A stretch of 64,000 nt of DNA from Mycobacterium sp. ITM-2016-00317 (GTDB taxonomy: Bacteria > Actinomycetota > Actinomycetes > Mycobacteriales > Mycobacteriaceae). The notes below the pieces were generated by a model. It had not been told where the DNA came from. It did not search any database and was given only the letters and a program-made list of their open reading frames with translations. Shown here piece by piece: positions 61,420 through 64,000 of the stretch. The translations under genes were made by a program, and so were the position numbers. The first letter of the stretch is position 1; the number at the start of each line of letters is the position of its first letter. Location of the stretch: assembly GCF_002968295.1 (NCBI RefSeq), contig NZ_CP134399.1, positions 2,046,001 to 2,110,000 of the forward strand, written 5' to 3'.

Positions 61420-62051
61420 CCGTGACCACAGCCGGCCCCGTCGAAGACCTCGATCCGTCGCCGCACCAGCCGGCGCAGGTCGAGGTTCGGCGGAGCAGCG
61501 CGCTGTGGGTGCTCCTCGCCGGTGTCGCCGGGCTCGCGGCGGCCCTGGCGCTCACCATCGAGAAGATCGCGCTTCTCATCGACCCGAACTACATCCCGTC
61601 CTGCAGCCTCAACCCGGTGCTGTCGTGCGGTTCGGTGATGATCACCCCGCAGGCCTCGCTGTTCGGCTTCCCGAACCCGCTGCTGGGCATCGTCGGGTTC
61701 ACCGTCGTGGTCGTCACCGGCGTGCTGGCGCTGGCCAGGGTGAACCTGCCGCGCTGGTACTGGGCCGGACTGGCCATCGGCACGCTGGCGGGCACCGTGC
61801 TGGTGCACTGGCTGATCTTCCAGAGTCTGTACCGCATCGGTGCGCTGTGCCCCTACTGCATGGTGGTCTGGGCGGTGACGATCCCGCTGCTGGTGGTCGT
61901 GACGTCCATCGCGGTCCAGCCCCAACACAGCGGCAACGCCGTGATCCGGACCCTGCACACCTGGCGCTGGTCGCTGGTGACGTTGTGGTTCACCGCCGTG
62001 CTGCTGCTGATCCTCGAGCGGTTCTGGAACTACTGGTCCACGCTGTTCTGA
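61416..62051 (+). CDS. Vitamin K epoxide reductase family protein (VKOR)
   Basis: A 211-residue membrane protein that reoxidises DsbA and passes electrons to menaquinone. Helices: LWVLLAGVAGLAAALALTI, LLGIVGFTVVVVTGVLALA, GLAIGTLAGTVLVHWLIF, WAVTIPLLVVVTSIAV and LWFTAVLLLILERFW. Loop cysteines are in IPSCSLNPVLSCGSVM and the quinone-site CxxC is in IGALCPYCMVVW. The ATG at 61416 begins in the ATGA overlap with dsbA. This is the Rv2968c equivalent, essential for disulfide formation in mycobacteria. Confidence 0.93.
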   Translation: MTVTTAGPVEDLDPSPHQPAQVEVRRSSALWVLLAGVAGLAAALALTIEKIALLIDPNYIPSCSLNPVLSCGSVMITPQASLFGFPNPLLGIVGFTVVVVTGVLALARVNLPRWYWAGLAIGTLAGTVLVHWLIFQSLYRIGALCPYCMVVWAVTIPLLVVVTSIAVQPQHSGNAVIRTLHTWRWSLVTLWFTAVLLLILERFWNYWSTLF

Positions 62052-62093
62052 TCGGAGTCGGTAACCGGCTGCGGTGAGACCTCGCCGCGAGGT

Positions 62094-62099
62094 TAAGGT
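62094..62099 (+). promoter_or_regulatory. Probable -10 element (TAAGGT) of pca
   Basis: TAAGGT ends 5 bases before the pca GTG, leaderless spacing. Confidence 0.4.
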
Positions 62100-62104
62100 G
62101 AACC

Positions 62105-64000
62105 GTGGCCGGTCAGATCACCAAAGTCCTTGTCGCCAACCGCGGTGAAATCGCGATCCGCGCGTTCCGCGCGGCCTACGAGATGGGCATCGCGACCGTC
62201 GCGGTCTATCCGTACGAGGATCGCAATTCCCTGCACCGGCTGAAGGCCGACGAGTCCTACCAGATCGGTGAGGTCGGACACCCCGTCCGGGCCTACCTGT
62301 CCGTCGACGAGATCATCCGGGTGGCTGTCGCGGCCGGATGCGACGCGGTGTACCCGGGTTACGGATTCCTTTCGGAGAACCCGGAACTGGCCGCCTCGTG
62401 CGCCGCGGCCGGCATCACGTTCGTCGGTCCCAGCGCCGCTGTGCTGGAGCTCACCGGCAACAAGGCGCGCGCCATCCAGGCCGCCCGGGAAGCGGGCCTG
62501 CCGGTCCTGGCGTCGTCGGCGCCGTCGGCATCGGTCGAGGAACTCGTCGCGGCCGCCGACGGCATGGAGTTCCCGCTGTTCGTCAAGGCGGTGTCCGGCG
62601 GCGGGGGCCGCGGCATGCGTCGGGTCGCCGACCGCGACGCGCTGGCCGAGGCGGTGGAAGCGGCCAGCCGCGAGGCGGAGTCGGCGTTCGGGGACCCCGA
62701 GGTCTACCTGGAACAGGCGGTGCTCAACCCCCGCCACATCGAGGTGCAGATCCTCGCCGACCGCACCGGCCAGGTGATGCACCTGTTCGAACGAGACTGC
62801 AGCGTGCAGCGCCGCCATCAGAAGGTCATCGAGCTCGCGCCCGCCCCGAACCTGCCCGAGGAGTTGCGGCAGAGGATCTGCGCCGACGCGGTGGCGTTCG
62901 CCCGCGAGATCGACTACACGTGCGCAGGCACGGTGGAGTTCCTGCTCGACGAGCGCGGCCACCACGTGTTCATCGAGTGCAATCCGCGAATCCAGGTCGA
63001 GCACACCGTCACCGAGGAGATCACCGACGTCGACCTGGTCTCCAGTCAGCTGCGGATCGCGGCGGGGGAGACGCTCGATGATCTCGGGCTCAGCCAGGAG
63101 ACGCTGACCGCACCAAGGGGATTCGCGCTGCAGTGCCGGATCACCACCGAGGATCCCGCCAACGGCTTCCGGCCCGACACCGGGCGCATCACCGCCTACC
63201 GCTCGCCCGGCGGCGCAGGCATCCGGCTGGACGGCGGCGCCGTGCTCGGCGGCGAGATCGGCGCCCACTTCGATTCCATGCTCGTCAAACTGACCTGCCG
63301 CGGCAGGGATTTCGACACCGCGGTGGCGCGCGCACATCGCGCGCTGGCGGAGTTCCGGGTGCGTGGGGTCTCCACGAACATCCCGTTCCTGCAGGCGGTC
63401 ATCGACGATCCGGACTTCCGCAGCGGCAAGATCACCACGTCGTTCATCGACGAGCGGCCCTACCTGCTGACCGCGCGTTCGCCGGCCGACCGCGGCACCA
63501 AGATCCTGAACTACCTGGCCGAGGTCACGGTCAACCAGCCGCACGGACCGCGCCCGTCGACGGTGTACCCGCACGACAAGCTGCCCGAGATCGACCTCGA
63601 CACGATGCCCCCGCGCGGCAGCAAGCACCTGCTGACTGAGGTCGGGCCCGAGGCGTTCGCGCGCTGGATGCGCGAGTCCAAGGCGGTCGGCGTCACCGAC
63701 ACCACGTTCCGTGACGCCCATCAGTCGTTGCTGGCCACCAGGATCCGCACCTCCGGTCTGCTGATGGTCGCGCCCTACATCGCCCGGATGACCCCGCAGT
63801 TGCTCTCGATCGAGTGCTGGGGTGGCGCCACCTACGACGTCGCGCTGCGGTTCCTCAAGGAGGATCCGTGGGAGCGACTGGCCGCCCTGCGTGAGGCTGT
63901 GCCCAACATCTGCCTGCAGATGCTGCTGCGGGGCCGCAACACGGTGGGCTACACGCCGTACCCGGACTCGGTCACCCACGCGTTCATCCAGGAGGCCACC
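62105..64000 (+). CDS. pca: Pyruvate carboxylase (5' part; runs off the window)
   Basis: The first 632 residues of a biotin-dependent pyruvate carboxylase, which makes oxaloacetate. The biotin carboxylase domain opens KVLVANRGEIAIRAFRAA, then AVYPGYGFLSENPELA, the glycine-rich VSGGGGRGMRRV, the catalytic EVQILAD and FIECNPRIQVEHTVTEE. The carboxyltransferase domain begins near residue 525 with VTDTTFRDAHQSLLATRIR and ECWGGATYDVALRFLKEDPW, holding the metal-binding residues. The biotinyl domain lies beyond the window. GTG 62105 begins the conserved core directly. Confidence 0.94.
   Translation, partial: MAGQITKVLVANRGEIAIRAFRAAYEMGIATVAVYPYEDRNSLHRLKADESYQIGEVGHPVRAYLSVDEIIRVAVAAGCDAVYPGYGFLSENPELAASCAAAGITFVGPSAAVLELTGNKARAIQAAREAGLPVLASSAPSASVEELVAAADGMEFPLFVKAVSGGGGRGMRRVADRDALAEAVEAASREAESAFGDPEVYLEQAVLNPRHIEVQILADRTGQVMHLFERDCSVQRRHQKVIELAPAPNLPEELRQRICADAVAFAREIDYTCAGTVEFLLDERGHHVFIECNPRIQVEHTVTEEITDVDLVSSQLRIAAGETLDDLGLSQETLTAPRGFALQCRITTEDPANGFRPDTGRITAYRSPGGAGIRLDGGAVLGGEIGAHFDSMLVKLTCRGRDFDTAVARAHRALAEFRVRGVSTNIPFLQAVIDDPDFRSGKITTSFIDERPYLLTARSPADRGTKILNYLAEVTVNQPHGPRPSTVYPHDKLPEIDLDTMPPRGSKHLLTEVGPEAFARWMRESKAVGVTDTTFRDAHQSLLATRIRTSGLLMVAPYIARMTPQLLSIECWGGATYDVALRFLKEDPWERLAALREAVPNICLQMLLRGRNTVGYTPYPDSVTHAFIQEAT

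Overview
The window is high-GC actinobacterial DNA whose gene order matches, in reverse, the Mycobacterium tuberculosis block running from ligA (Rv3014c) to pca (Rv2967c). The order is ligA, ACT protein, gatC-gatA-pfkA-gatB, lppZ, DoxX protein, cfp6, ilvB-ilvN-ilvC, serA, leuB, gltX, leuC-leuD, hupB, mutT1, ppk, fbiD, gpsA, ddl, thiL, ung, DAK protein, recG, HNH protein, aldo-keto reductase, lipN, DsbA/VKOR pair and pca. Genes absent from that order in M. tuberculosis (a PrrB-like kinase, a DyP/PCuAC/PepSY copper-heme cluster, a Cys/Met PLP enzyme) and the lack of IS elements point to a non-tuberculous, probably fast-growing Mycobacterium/Mycolicibacterium. The assignment rests on recalled synteny and protein similarity.

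Layout. 1-2.5 kb: end of a GGDEF protein, an acyl-CoA synthetase, a YjbR protein. 2.6-11.3 kb: ligA, the tRNA amidotransferase genes with pfkA, and a sensor kinase attached to gatB. 11.3-25 kb: branched-chain amino acid and serine synthesis (an attenuator-controlled ilvBNC, serA-leuB) with membrane and redox genes. 25-30.6 kb: gltX, tRNA-Gln and tRNA-Glu, the IclR regulator with divergent leuCD, and hupB. With GatCAB, GltX and both tRNAs present, the window holds most of the indirect route to Gln-tRNA(Gln). 30.7-44.7 kb: nucleotide sanitation and polyphosphate (mutT1, ppk), F420 synthesis (fbiD), lipid and wall precursors (gpsA, ddl), thiL, ung, rpmB, a YloV/FakA-like protein and recG. 54.7-64 kb: copper/heme peroxidase cluster, aldo-keto reductase, lipase, disulfide pair and the start of pyruvate carboxylase.

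The accessory part is an island of about 9.5 kb (about 45008-54552) that interrupts the chromosomal HNH nuclease gene following recG. The middle 90 or so codons of that gene are gone. The island carries its own complete but divergent copy of the HNH gene, an Abi_C-type gene, decayed gene pieces and a three-gene phospho-signalling defence cassette. The cassette has a Ser/Thr kinase joined to a UPF1-like helicase, a PLD-fold protein coupled to it by an ATGA overlap, and a convergent gene combining a NYN RNase-like domain, a zinc ribbon and an FHA domain. Kinase-helicase plus PLD is the plan of the type I Mokosh anti-phage system; the FHA-nuclease partner is, to my knowledge, not part of that description and is the best candidate for something new.

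At least eight conserved genes (ligA, lppZ, ilvB, an FAD oxidoreductase, an FAH-family gene, an IclR gene, lipN, dsbA), and the kinase-helicase gene, are each broken by one small indel, nearly always loss of one base at a GC-rich spot. Restoring one base gives the lengths expected from M. tuberculosis, so I treat these as probable sequencing errors and annotate full-length genes.
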